Notes: generated by a model from the letters alone, not told the origin. A stretch of DNA of 64,000 bases from UQRS01 sp050946935 (GCA_050946935.1 JBMNVR010000007.1:20418-84417); one strand, 5' to 3'. Numbered from the stretch's first letter, positions 47,201 to 55,653 are shown. Made by a program: numbers and translations.

Positions 47201-48115
47201 ATGAATTTACAGCAGTTGGAATTTGCAGTCGAAATCGCCAAAGCAAAATCCATCACCAAGGCGGCCAAAAACCTCTATCTCAGCCAGCCCAATCTGAGCA
47301 AGAGTATCAAGGAGCTTGAGCAGGAAATCGGTATTTCCCTCTTCACCCGCACGGCGAAGGGCGTTGTCCCGACTGAGCAGGGCGAGGCCTTTCTGGAATA
47401 CGCCCGCAGCATTCTGGAACAGATGCGGCAACTCGCCGGCCTTTATACCGGCGATCCCGCGTCGTCGCAAACCCTGTATGTTGCCGTTCCGCGCGCCAGC
47501 TATGTGTCGGAGGCGTTCAGCCGCTACACCGGCACGCTGTCCCGGCCGCTCGACGTCCGGTATAAGGAGACCAGCGCTCTGACCGCGCTGGGCGACGTGG
47601 CGTCAGGCGACGCCCATCTCGGCATCGTACGGTTTCAGGAGGCGCACGCCGACTATTTTGAAAACCTCTGCCGCCAGCAAGGGCTGGCCATCTCGGTGCT
47701 GTGGAACTATGCCATGATGGTTTTAATGGACGCCCGACACCCACTGGCCGGAGAGGAGCCGCTTTCCTTCCACGCGCTTACCCGTTACCCTGAAATTGTG
47801 CACGGCAGTCTGACGCCGGTTCTCCCACCTGATGCGGGGCCGTCGCCCACGCCGGAGCACGCCAGCAACAAAATTGCCGTTTTCGACCGGGGCAGCCAAT
47901 TTGACATTCTCCGTCATGTCGAGGGCAGTTATATGTGGGTCAGTCCCATGCCGCCGGAGGTCCTCCGCCGGCAGGAGATGCTCGCCCGCCGGTGCGACAG
48001 CGCAACCCGGTACTACGATGTGCTCGTGCACCACGCCGCCCGGCCGCTCACCGATGTGGAGAAGGGCTTCATCTCCGCTTTGCGGGAGGAAATTCGCTCC
48101 CTTCCCCAGACCTGA
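47201..48115 (+). CDS. LysR-family transcriptional regulator
   Basis: 304 residues. Winged HTH at 1-60 (ITKAAKNLYLSQPNLSKSIKELE) and a periplasmic-binding-like effector domain. AAAGGAG precedes ATG. Divergent from the Fe-ADH gene and 145 bp before the TIM-LUD gene on the same strand; the likely regulator of one or both. Confidence 0.92.
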   Translation: MNLQQLEFAVEIAKAKSITKAAKNLYLSQPNLSKSIKELEQEIGISLFTRTAKGVVPTEQGEAFLEYARSILEQMRQLAGLYTGDPASSQTLYVAVPRASYVSEAFSRYTGTLSRPLDVRYKETSALTALGDVASGDAHLGIVRFQEAHADYFENLCRQQGLAISVLWNYAMMVLMDARHPLAGEEPLSFHALTRYPEIVHGSLTPVLPPDAGPSPTPEHASNKIAVFDRGSQFDILRHVEGSYMWVSPMPPEVLRRQEMLARRCDSATRYYDVLVHHAARPLTDVEKGFISALREEIRSLPQT

Positions 48116-48260
48116 GGCTGCTGAGCAGCGCAAACCCTTTTGCTCCATTCAAAAAGCCGCGAAAAGGTACGCCCCGCGCTTGCAAAAGGACGGGCGCAGT
48201 GCTACAATACACATTGAATAAGCCGCCGGACAGAATCCGGCGAAAACAGGAGGTCTTGTT

Positions 48261-49652
48261 ATGTCCAAGCCAATCACCCTCGCCGCACAGCTTTATACCC
48301 TCCGGGACCAGATGAAGGATAAACCCTCCGCGGCCGAGGCGCTACGCCGGGTCGCCGAAATGGGCTACGACGCCGTACAGCTCTCGGCCGTGCCGGTCGG
48401 GGCGGAGGATCCCACCTGGTTTCATTCGGTATGCGAGCAAAACGGACTTTCCATACTCTCCACCCACAGCGATTTCCGCCGTATGCGGGAGGAGCCGGAC
48501 GCTCTGATCGCCGACCACCGGCTGCTCGACTGTAAAAACATGGGCATCGGCCACATGCCGCAGGAATTCCACTCCGCAGAAGGGGTGGTTGCCTTTGCCG
48601 AAATTGTGGAGGAAATTGCTCTGCGCGCCGCCGACGCCGGCATCCGTTTGCTCTACCACAACCATCGGTTTGAATTTGAAAAGGCGGACGGCCGCTGGTG
48701 GCTGGATATTTTGCTGGAAAAAGCGCCGCATCTCTTTCTGCTGCCCGATCTTTACTGGGTGGCGGCGGCCGGTGTGAATCCGTCGGATTTTTTAAAGAAA
48801 TACCGCGGCCGCTACGATCAGGTGCATTTCAAGGATTATAAAATCGCAAACGATCAGAACACGTTTTGTGAAATTGGGCGGGGCAATATAGACTATATCC
48901 ATCTGGCCCGCCAGTTGTACGGCTACGGCGTCACCAACTTTACGGTTGAGCAGGACGCCTGCGACGGCGATCCCTTCGACAGCCTGCAGATCAGCCTCCG
49001 TTATCTGCATGATACCGTCCTTCCCGCCCTGCATGAGGCATTCCCCGGCGACCTTCACAAAACGGCCGCCGCGCTGGAGCGAAAAGGCTATACCGTCCGC
49101 GTGTTTCAGACGGCAGCACAGGCGGCCGATGACCTCGACCGGCGGATCGACGGAGTCAGCGTGGCCTTCGGCGGGTCGATGACCCTGCAGGAGATGGGCA
49201 TGGCCGACCGTCTGAAAGTCCACAACACCCTTGTCAGCCACTGGGACGTTCCGGCCGGCAAGACAGCAGAGCAGGTTCGGCAGGAAGCCATGAGCACCGA
49301 CGTATACCTCACTTCGGCCAACGCGGTGGCAGAGGACGGCTCCATCATCAATCTGGACGGCACCGGCAACCGGATCTCTTCCACCCTGTACGGGCACAAA
49401 AAGGTCATCTTCGTCGTCGGGCGCAACAAGCTGGTCTCCACGGCGGAGGAGGCGGTCTGGCGCACGCGGAATATCGCTTCCCCCAAAAATGCGCAGCGCC
49501 TCGGCCGGAAGACCCCTTGCGCCGCGTGCGCCGAGCGATGCTATGACTGCACCTCGACCGAGCGCATTTGCAGCGGGTTGGCTGTGCATTTGAAGAAGAT
49601 GGGAGGCTGCGAGATGGAGGTTGTCCTGATCGACCAGCCGCTGGGATATTGA
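48261..49652 (+). CDS. Sugar phosphate isomerase/epimerase (TIM barrel) fused to a LUD domain
   Basis: 463 residues in one uninterrupted frame; AGGAGG before ATG. Residues 1 to about 265 are an AP-endonuclease-2-type TIM barrel (LAAQLYTLRD, LLYHNHRFEFE, YDQVHFKDYK, with metal-binding His/Glu/Asp positions kept). Residues about 268-463 match the LUD (DUF162/DUF1121, lactate-utilisation) domain: VAFGGSMTLQEMG, TSANAVAEDGSIINLDGTGNR, KVIFVVGRNKLV, then a Cys cluster CAACAERCYDC. The two domains are normally separate proteins. Role unknown; the ADH and LysR neighbours point to sugar or organic-acid metabolism. Confidence 0.85.
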   Translation: MSKPITLAAQLYTLRDQMKDKPSAAEALRRVAEMGYDAVQLSAVPVGAEDPTWFHSVCEQNGLSILSTHSDFRRMREEPDALIADHRLLDCKNMGIGHMPQEFHSAEGVVAFAEIVEEIALRAADAGIRLLYHNHRFEFEKADGRWWLDILLEKAPHLFLLPDLYWVAAAGVNPSDFLKKYRGRYDQVHFKDYKIANDQNTFCEIGRGNIDYIHLARQLYGYGVTNFTVEQDACDGDPFDSLQISLRYLHDTVLPALHEAFPGDLHKTAAALERKGYTVRVFQTAAQAADDLDRRIDGVSVAFGGSMTLQEMGMADRLKVHNTLVSHWDVPAGKTAEQVRQEAMSTDVYLTSANAVAEDGSIINLDGTGNRISSTLYGHKKVIFVVGRNKLVSTAEEAVWRTRNIASPKNAQRLGRKTPCAACAERCYDCTSTERICSGLAVHLKKMGGCEMEVVLIDQPLGY

Positions 49653-49708
49653 TTGTTTCAGAAGATATATGGAATTCAAGAATTTGGGCCGTCCGGGCAC
49701 ATAATATG

Positions 49709-49764
49709 ATACCTCTAAAGAAGACAGATGAAATATCAAAATCTGTAGCTTTAGAGGTATTTTT
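49709..49764 (+). terminator. Long hairpin terminator after the TIM-LUD gene
   Basis: ATACCTCTAAAG / CTTTAGAGGTAT with inner ACAGAT/ATCTGT, followed by TTTTA. It also marks the left edge of the IS remnant. Confidence 0.65.
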
Positions 49765-50175
49765 ATGCCGCGGTCAAAACACTCGCCTCGAATCCAAACG
49801 CAAAGCCCATCTTCCATCGTGATCGCGGGTTTCAGTACACGAGCAAATTTTTTCAGGCAAAACTTCGAAAACAAGGTATGATACAATCCACGCCCCGCGG
49901 GGCACTGTATTGACAACAGTCCCACAGAAGGGTTATGGGGCATCATAAAAGCAGAAATGTACTGTATGTATAAGATAACAGGTGAAAAAACACCATCCTT
50001 TTTTGAGATTGATGGATACATCGAATTTTATGCCGAAGAAAGACCGCAGGAAAGATTTCAATGTCAAACGCCCCGCGAAGTAAGACGAGCAGCTTTATCA
50101 ACAGATGCTCTGGCACAATACCCTATTCCGAAAAACAAACGGGTCCAGAAATACAAAGCCAAATGGTGTGCGTGA
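49764..50175 (+). pseudogene. IS3-family (IS150-like) transposase remnant, frameshifted
   Basis: Frame from 49764 reads PIFHRDRGFQYTSKFF (the DDE core Asp region) and then stops at 49911-49913. The next frame picks up at about 49900 with CIDNSPTEGLWGIIKAEMY and YIEFYAEERPQERF, the Glu region and C-terminus of an IS3 OrfB. The N-terminal two thirds, orfA and the terminal repeats are missing. A dead element. Confidence 0.8.
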
Positions 50176-50246
50176 GTTCGAAACTGTCTTTCGGTGTAAC
50201 CATTATTCACCCAATCCTTCAATTGTTTTGTCTGGCAAAACAATAA

Positions 50247-50495
50247 ACTGTACAAACGCCAAATGATCCATATTATATGCACGATGGGAATTATGGTTTG
50301 CAAAAGATTGATGCCCCTCTTGCCTGGGAAATTACTACTGGGCCTCATGACGTTCAAATCGGGGTATTAGATAGAGGCATCCGCAATCATCCCGACTTAA
50401 ATGATAATTTAAAGCCGGGTTATAATTTTGTAGATGATGATACAAATACTTCTGATACCGGCGGGCATGGTACACATGTTGCCGGAATCATGTAG
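50247..50495 (+). pseudogene. Fragment of a subtilisin-like (S8) serine protease
   Basis: The frame reads TPNDPYYMHDGNYGLQKID, then IGVLDRGI with the catalytic Asp and GHGTHVAGIM with the catalytic His, then stops. About 80 residues; the Ser-bearing part is absent. No start codon except an internal ATG at 50277. A hairpin ATTGTTTT/AAAACAAT precedes it (50222-50244). Remnant joined to unrelated GC-rich DNA at 50496. Confidence 0.75.
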
Positions 50496-50640
50496 CCGAC
50501 CGCAAGGCCGCCGTCGTCATTTGCATAGAGATAGTGGTTCTTTTGATCGGCGCACTGCAAGTAGGTGCGGCCGACAACCGCATCCAAACGAAGGATAGGC
50601 AGTGAAACCGGCAGTAGCTCATAAGGAAATATTACAAAAA
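50496..50640 (-). other. Short coding-like frame, unidentified
   Basis: The minus strand from about 50640 to 50496 is open and reads LPVSLPILRLDAVVGRTYL, then QCADQKNHYLYANDDGG, with codon bias like a real gene but no start, and it is cut at the subtilase fragment. I do not recognise it. Probably a gene fragment carried by a mobile element. Confidence 0.3.
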
Positions 50641-50671
50641 CTATGAGTTAAGCCGGGTAAACGGAAAAATG

Positions 50672-50711
50672 AAAACTCTATGCGACCACGAAATCTTTCG
50701 CATAGAGTTTT
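50672..50711 (+). terminator. Hairpin terminator
   Basis: AAAACTCTATGCGA / TCGCATAGAGTTTT, perfect 14-bp stem followed by more T. No intact gene precedes it; probably left from a lost gene. Confidence 0.65.
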
Positions 50712-50901
50712 TTCTGTTTTGATACAGTTGGTTTATTCCTTTTTCAGCGTTCGCAGAACGCGCAGCCGTCACCGCAGGTGGCGATCTCAGGGGTTTGGGG
50801 ATATGTCACCAACAAGCATGATTGCAGGTTTTCCGGGAACGGAAAATTTGCAATAATACGCAATCTTACGGAAGATTGCATTGCTTGCCGAATTTGTAAA
50901 T

Positions 50902-50930
50902 TTGACAAAATACATATGTGCGAATAAAAT
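50902..50930 (+). promoter_or_regulatory. Promoter of the broken HTH gene and lysR
   Basis: TTGACA (50902-50907), 17-bp spacer, TAAAAT (50925-50930), 45 bp before ATG 50976. The 190 bp before it hold no recognised gene. Confidence 0.65.
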
Positions 50931-50975
50931 ATAAGTGTTGTATTGTGCGGATATGCGTATGTTATGGAGGGCGAA

Positions 50976-51161
50976 ATGGATTACATATCAGTTAAAGAAG
51001 CAGCCGAAAAATGGAAAATATCGGAACGGTGAATTCAAAAGCTATGTGAGGACGGAAGAATTGATGGTGTTGAGCGATTCGGCAGATCGTGGATGATACC
51101 CAGGAATTCTGAAAAACCAAATGATTTACGAAGGCGCAGCGCCCAACAAGAAAGGCGGTGA
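50976..51161 (+). pseudogene. MerR/excisionase-like HTH protein with internal stop
   Basis: GGAGGG and ATG 50976 start MDYISVKEAAEKWKISER, then TGA at 51030-51032, then IQKLCEDGRIDGVERFGRSW continues in the same frame to a stop at 51159-51161. The whole is a standard 60-residue HTH_17 domain, in which the stop codon replaces a single residue next to the recognition helix. A single base change (TGA from CGA or TGG) explains it. Confidence 0.75.
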
Positions 51162-51166
51162 TATTC

Positions 51167-52057
51167 ATGTATAACCCACAACTGGAAACTTTCATCCGGG
51201 TAGCTGATGCCGGAAGTTTCAATAAAGCGGCAGAACAATCCTTTATCACTCCTACGGCAGTTATTAAACAGATAAATCTTTTAGAGGCAGATTTAGGAGT
51301 GCAGCTTTTTGACCGCACCCACAGGGGACTTACTTTGACCAAGGCAGGAAAATCTCTGTATCGGGATTCAAAATACATTATTCAGTATTGCCGCGATTCT
51401 GTTGTCCGGGCAAAAAATGCCATGCAGGAGGAGGAACAGATTATCCGTATCGGAACCTCTCCTATGACACCGGCACAGGTACTATTGGCTTTATGGCCGA
51501 AAATTCACGAGCATTATCCTAATATGAAGTTTCAATTTGTGCCCTTTGAAAACACACCGGAAAACGCAAAGGAAATTCTTGCCAACCTCGGACAGAATAT
51601 TGATGTCGTTGCAGGTATATTTGACGATACGCTTTTGGATTTAAGAAAATGCAAGGGTCTTGAATTAACACGCGCACCTATCTGCTGCGCTGTTTCTATC
51701 AATCACCCTCTGGCAGAAAAAGAGAAACTCAAAATTACAGACCTTTACGGAGAAAATTTGATGCTCATGCATCGTGGATGGAGCAACTATGTTGATAAGC
51801 TGCGGGATGACTTGTGGATGAACCATCCGCAGATTCATATAATAGATTTTGACTTTTATAACGTCAGCATTTTCAATCAGTGTGAAAACAGCAACGATAT
51901 TTTAATGGCGGTTGATTCGTGGCAAAGCGTACATCCGCTGCTTAAAATCATTCCTGTAGAATGGGATTATACCATTCCGTTTGGGCTGCTTCACTCGCCG
52001 GAGCCGACAAAAACCGTTCAGGATTTCCTGTCCGTCATACAGGAAATAAAAAAATAA
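51167..52057 (+). CDS. LysR-family transcriptional regulator
   Basis: 296 residues from ATG 51167, with AAAGGCGGTGAT upstream. HTH about 1-58 (GSFNKAAEQSFITPTAVIKQINLLE), then the effector domain. It begins 5 bp after the broken HTH gene. No divergent target is obvious, so the target may be distant or lost. Confidence 0.9.
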   Translation: MYNPQLETFIRVADAGSFNKAAEQSFITPTAVIKQINLLEADLGVQLFDRTHRGLTLTKAGKSLYRDSKYIIQYCRDSVVRAKNAMQEEEQIIRIGTSPMTPAQVLLALWPKIHEHYPNMKFQFVPFENTPENAKEILANLGQNIDVVAGIFDDTLLDLRKCKGLELTRAPICCAVSINHPLAEKEKLKITDLYGENLMLMHRGWSNYVDKLRDDLWMNHPQIHIIDFDFYNVSIFNQCENSNDILMAVDSWQSVHPLLKIIPVEWDYTIPFGLLHSPEPTKTVQDFLSVIQEIKK

Positions 52058-52060
52058 AAG

Positions 52061-52101
52061 AAAACCGTGAAGCTTTCTAATTTTGAAGGCAACACGGTTT
52101 T
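52061..52101. terminator. Bidirectional terminator between lysR and tetR
   Basis: AAAACCGTG / CACGGTTTT stem with T/A runs, between convergent genes. Confidence 0.7.
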
Positions 52102-52644
52102 TCATTTTTGGTCGAAGTATTCGATCCGTCCTCTGTATTCGCTTTGGATAATTTCATTCATTTCTTCCGGTGTCTCCCGGCAGCCGCTGTTCAGCCACAT
52201 CTTTACGATAGAATTAAATCCGCTTTTAAAGAATTCTATATGATAGTGGATAAAACGGTTGTCAAAATGATTTGCCGCCAGCTCGGTATCATATTTTACG
52301 ATTTTAAACTGATTGTCGTACCCAAGCTTAAAGTATGTCTTATAGAACAGTTGATTTTCGGAGATATGCCGAAACAATTTCAAATAATCGTTGCTGTTAA
52401 AGTTGTTTTCCACCTCATTATGGTACAACTCGCTGACACTTTGCTCTAAGCTTGCTCGCACCACATCTGCCAGCTCGTAAATATCCACATAGTTGGCGTA
52501 AAAAGTGGAGCGATTCAATTCTGCCAATTTGCAGATGTCAGAAACCGTGATTTGTCCCAGTTCTTTTGTTTGCAGGAGTTCTACAAAGACGGACTCCATT
52601 TTTGCTCTGGATTCTCTTTTTCTTTTATTATTCTTCGTGTTCAT
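52102..52644 (-). CDS. TetR-family regulator
   Basis: 180 residues. HTH: LGQITVSDICKLAELNRSTFYANY at about 30-53; C-terminal domain of the TetR_C_33 type. Divergent from a three-gene membrane operon starting at 52769 and likely its repressor; matching 10-bp half sites lie in the shared promoter region. Confidence 0.9.
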   Translation of the reverse strand: MNTKNNKRKRESRAKMESVFVELLQTKELGQITVSDICKLAELNRSTFYANYVDIYELADVVRASLEQSVSELYHNEVENNFNSNDYLKLFRHISENQLFYKTYFKLGYDNQFKIVKYDTELAANHFDNRFIHYHIEFFKSGFNSIVKMWLNSGCRETPEEMNEIIQSEYRGRIEYFDQK

Positions 52645-52662
52645 ATCAAAACCTCTTTATTC

Positions 52663-52742
52663 CAACACTTGTGCCGATATTGATGATTGTTTTTCTGTTT
52701 CGCTCCTATTATACTATCATTACAATAAACAAACAAGTGTTG
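52663..52742. promoter_or_regulatory. Widely spaced inverted repeat in the tetR-operon region
   Basis: CAACACTTGT (52663-52672) and its exact complement ACAAGTGTTG (52733-52742) lie 60 bp apart, one next to each divergent gene. Could be paired operator halves. Confidence 0.45.
52687..52715 (+). promoter_or_regulatory. Promoter of the 52769-54008 operon
   Basis: TTGTTT (52687-52692), 17-bp spacer, TATACT (52710-52715); an ACAAGTGTTG site begins 18 bp after it. Confidence 0.6.
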
Positions 52743-52768
52743 TTTTAATGAAAATGGAGGTTTCTATT

Positions 52769-53137
52769 ATGAAAAAAAGCAGTTTTGTAGCAATGGTTTT
52801 GGGTACGGTTAGTGGTGTCCTGTTTGCGCTTGGAATGTGCATGGCGCTTTTGCCGGAATGGAATGCGTTTAAGCCGGGTGTTGTATTCGGCTGTGTGGGT
52901 CTTATTCTTGGTCTCATCACCGTTATCATCTGGCGCAAGATGGAGGGCAAGCAGCCGGTGAAGCTCTCCGGCAAAGCAATTCTGACCGCCGTTATCGGCA
53001 TTGTCGGCGCACTCGCTCTTGGCATTGGTATGTGCTTCTGCATGGTATGGGAACAGATGGTGCTGGGCATTATTATCGGTTTGGTTGGTATTGTCGTTCT
53101 GCTCTGCCTGATTCCCTTGACTAAGGGCATTAAATAA
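52769..53137 (+). CDS. Small four-span membrane protein
   Basis: 122 residues from ATG 52769 with AATGGAGG 8 bases upstream. Four hydrophobic helices (VAMVLGTVSGVLFALGMCMA; VVFGCVGLILGLITVII; and two more) with a charged middle loop MEGKQPVKLSGK. Family not known to me beyond a general resemblance to uncharacterised TetR-linked membrane proteins of Clostridia. First of three genes with tight spacing. Confidence 0.8.
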   Translation: MKKSSFVAMVLGTVSGVLFALGMCMALLPEWNAFKPGVVFGCVGLILGLITVIIWRKMEGKQPVKLSGKAILTAVIGIVGALALGIGMCFCMVWEQMVLGIIIGLVGIVVLLCLIPLTKGIK

Positions 53138-53143
53138 CCGGCT

Positions 53144-53824
53144 ATGTTGCGGAAAGTGAAAGAAAATGTGGTTGTAAAGCGAATATTTGAAAGTCAGCAT
53201 GATCGAGTGACTATTTCCGCTGCTTTGGGATTTGGACTGAATCTTGCCTATGCTCTGTATCACGGAGTTGTTGGTATGATGTCTGCTTCCTTATGGCTGC
53301 TGTTACTCTCTGCATATTACATCATCCTTAGTGTGATGCGCTTTTCTGCTGTATTATACGACCACCGAAGTACAAAAAACAAAGCTGCTTTTTCAAAGCA
53401 ATTTTTGTTCCGATTTCTCGGCGGAATGCTGACACTGCTTTCTGTGATTCTGGCACTTTCCGTATATCTCAGCTTTCGTTATGATGTAGCTATCGTGCAT
53501 CAGGAAATTATGATGATTACCATTGCTACATACACATTTTATAAAATTACAATAGCAATCGTGAATGCGGTCAAGGCCAGAAAACAGCAATCCTTATGGT
53601 TGATTGCAATACGAAATATTGGTTGTGCCGATGCAGCGGCTTCTCTCTTAACTTTGCAGCGTTCCATGCTGGTGTCTTTTGAGGGAATGAACAGCCGGGA
53701 TATAGAACTGATGAATGCGCTGACCGGAGCAGGCGTATGCCTGCTGACGACAGCTTTGGGAATTTATATGATTTTTGAGAAGGAGAAAGAAAATGGCAAA
53801 ATCAAAACTGATAAAAGCAAATGA
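53144..53824 (+). CDS. Integral membrane protein, unknown
   Basis: 226 residues and about six spans (AALGFGLNLAYALYHGVVGMM; FLGGMLTLLSVILALSVYL; and others) with a basic, KEK-rich C-terminus. It starts 6 bp after the previous stop, and its end overlaps the next gene by 32 bp. No transporter signature is seen. Confidence 0.8.
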   Translation: MLRKVKENVVVKRIFESQHDRVTISAALGFGLNLAYALYHGVVGMMSASLWLLLLSAYYIILSVMRFSAVLYDHRSTKNKAAFSKQFLFRFLGGMLTLLSVILALSVYLSFRYDVAIVHQEIMMITIATYTFYKITIAIVNAVKARKQQSLWLIAIRNIGCADAAASLLTLQRSMLVSFEGMNSRDIELMNALTGAGVCLLTTALGIYMIFEKEKENGKIKTDKSK

Positions 53825-54008
53825 AAAAATTGCACAAGGCGTAACCGGTGGCTTTCAGAAAATACAGGATGCTGTTGTGGGTGGTTATACGAAAATTGAA
53901 GATAACTTTGTGGAACAATACCTGACTCGCGATGGCGAAACAGTCGAGGACGCTAAAGCCCGATTGAAACGAGAGCAGGAAGAGCGGGAACGCAAACAGC
54001 TAAAATAA
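53793..54008 (+). CDS. Small charged cytoplasmic protein
   Basis: 71 residues from ATG 53793 with AAGGAGA upstream, overlapping the previous gene. A Lys-rich start, a GGFQKIQDAVVGGYTKIEDNF amphipathic repeat, then DAKARLKREQEERERK coiled coil. Resembles small CsbD/phasin-like helical proteins in composition only. Third gene of the TetR-linked operon; followed by a terminator. Confidence 0.75.
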   Translation: MAKSKLIKANEKIAQGVTGGFQKIQDAVVGGYTKIEDNFVEQYLTRDGETVEDAKARLKREQEERERKQLK

Positions 54009-54041
54009 TAGTTATTACCTTTGGGTATAAACTGATGAACG

Positions 54042-54069
54042 AATCGAGACTTCTGCCGGGGTCTCGATT
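54042..54069 (+). terminator. Terminator of the TetR-linked operon
   Basis: AATCGAGAC / GTCTCGATT stem followed by TTTTTTT. Confidence 0.85.
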
Positions 54070-54112
54070 TTTTTATAATGTAAGCGTAAAGAAAATACCG
54101 GAGGTGATCGAA

Positions 54113-55114
54113 ATGAAGAAAGCAACCATTCTTTTTATGATGTTTCTGGTGATTTCCTGTTTTGTAGGCTGTTCGTCTGAAGATACATCCTCTGCCGCCT
54201 CTGAAACAGAAAACACAGCAGAATCACAAATGGAGCAAATGAATTTGAGCAGCTTTGATAAAAATACCCGCATAGCAGATGCGATTAACAATTCTTCTTT
54301 CGGAGATTACGGCAGATTGATTTTTCCGGCTGATACCGGATATTACAGCGGCGATACGCTGGAGGAACTGGGGCTTACTTGGTACAACAATATTTCTCCC
54401 GACAAGACGGTGGAGATTGTGAACTGCTTAAAGAATCATGCCGATGCCGGAGAAACCGTATTCTATGATATTTATACGGAGGAAGAAAAGGCGGCAGACC
54501 CAGACAAAAAGGATACTGGCTTATTCTTTTTCAAAGGCAATCCCGGAGAAAAATTTGCAGTATGCAATGCAGGCGGCGGGTTCGCCTATGTGGGAGCTAT
54601 GCAGGACAGTTTCCCTCATGCGTTGGAATTATCAAAAAAAGGCTATAACGCCTTTGCTTTGATTTATCGTCCCGGCGCACAAACTGCCTGCGAAGATTTG
54701 GCACGAGCAATCAGCTTTATCTTTGAACACGCCGAGGAATTGGAGGTAGATACCGATTGCTACTCTCTTTGGGGCGGATCGGCTGGTGCAAGAATGGTAG
54801 CATGGCTCGGCTCCTATGGTCCCGCTGCTTTCGGCGGCGATGATATACCCCAGCCCGGAGCTGTTATCATGCAGTACACAGGTCATAGCGACTACACCGA
54901 GAACGACCCGCCAACTTATGCCTGTGTAGGAGAAAATGATGGAATCGCAAGCCGGCGCACCATGCAGCAGCGGTTGGAAGTTTTGGACTCTCTTGGTATT
55001 GATACAGAATTCCACAAATACCCCGGACTGGCGCACGGTTTTGGTATCGGAATCGGAACAGCAGCCGAGGGCTGGGTGGATGACGCCGCTGCCTTTTGGG
55101 AAAAGCAAATGTGA
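54113..55114 (+). CDS. Lipoprotein alpha/beta-hydrolase (esterase-like)
   Basis: 333 residues from ATG 54113 with GGAGGTGATCG upstream (the frame opens at 54035). Signal peptide with lipobox ISCFVGC (Cys about 21), a Ser/Glu-rich tether, then a BD-FAE/esterase-type hydrolase: oxyanion AGGGFAYVG, nucleophile elbow GGSAGARM, acid VGENDG, and His in LAHGFG. Predicted to sit on the outer face of the membrane and cleave an ester. Substrate unknown. It ends 13 bp from the convergent MerR gene. Confidence 0.85.
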   Translation: MKKATILFMMFLVISCFVGCSSEDTSSAASETENTAESQMEQMNLSSFDKNTRIADAINNSSFGDYGRLIFPADTGYYSGDTLEELGLTWYNNISPDKTVEIVNCLKNHADAGETVFYDIYTEEEKAADPDKKDTGLFFFKGNPGEKFAVCNAGGGFAYVGAMQDSFPHALELSKKGYNAFALIYRPGAQTACEDLARAISFIFEHAEELEVDTDCYSLWGGSAGARMVAWLGSYGPAAFGGDDIPQPGAVIMQYTGHSDYTENDPPTYACVGENDGIASRRTMQQRLEVLDSLGIDTEFHKYPGLAHGFGIGIGTAAEGWVDDAAAFWEKQM

Positions 55115-55126
55115 CAGAGAATAGAT

Positions 55127-55525
55127 TTATTCTTTCGTCCGTATCAAATTGCTTACATACGGCTGTTTTCCGGAGAGAACATCATCATAAAAATTCTGTT
55201 TCCAATCGATGTAAGCGACACTGGCATTCAGTTCTTCGATTTCAGAGAGGAGGGCTGCTCGTTTCTGAGCGAGCATTTCTTTTCTTAATAAAATAGTTGA
55301 CTGTCCCTCAAGGCACAGCGCAAGATATTCTTTCATTTCCTGTATGCTCATGCCGCATTTTTTCAGACAGGTAAGGTCTTTGATCCATTTCATATCCTGT
55401 TCATCGAAAATCCGGCGATTATTTGCATCACGCTTTACATTTGGAACAAGCCCCTCGTTGCAGTAAAATTTTAAGGTTTGGTATGTCATATCGAGTGCTC
55501 TGCATACCTGCATCATCGTGTACAT
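55127..55525 (-). CDS. MerR-family transcriptional regulator
   Basis: 132 residues. HTH_MerR at 1-70 (MMQVCRALDMTYQTLKFYCNEGLVPN, then NNRRIFDEQD), followed by a dimerisation coiled coil and a short effector tail with one Cys-rich segment (CLKKCGMS). Divergent from the Fe-ADH operon, whose promoter has a 19-bp spacer. Resembles AdhR-type regulators of aldehyde response, an inference from context. Confidence 0.9.
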   Translation of the reverse strand: MYTMMQVCRALDMTYQTLKFYCNEGLVPNVKRDANNRRIFDEQDMKWIKDLTCLKKCGMSIQEMKEYLALCLEGQSTILLRKEMLAQKRAALLSEIEELNASVAYIDWKQNFYDDVLSGKQPYVSNLIRTKE

Positions 55526-55576
55526 AACGATTACCTCCTATGCGTGTAAAGATTTTGAAAATTTTTAAAAAGGGTA

Positions 55577-55607
55577 TTGACCGGTAGTTACAACCGGTTG
55601 TTATACT
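55577..55607 (+). promoter_or_regulatory. MerR-type promoter of the Fe-ADH operon
   Basis: TTGACC (55577-55582), 19-bp spacer, TATACT (55602-55607). The spacer contains the dyad ACCGGTaGTTACaACCGGT, imperfect in its centre. The 19-bp spacing is the hallmark of MerR-activated promoters, which must be under-twisted to work. Confidence 0.8.
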
Positions 55608-55653
55608 CTGATTGTACCACAGAAATAAAGTAAAATCAAAGGAGGAATAACAG

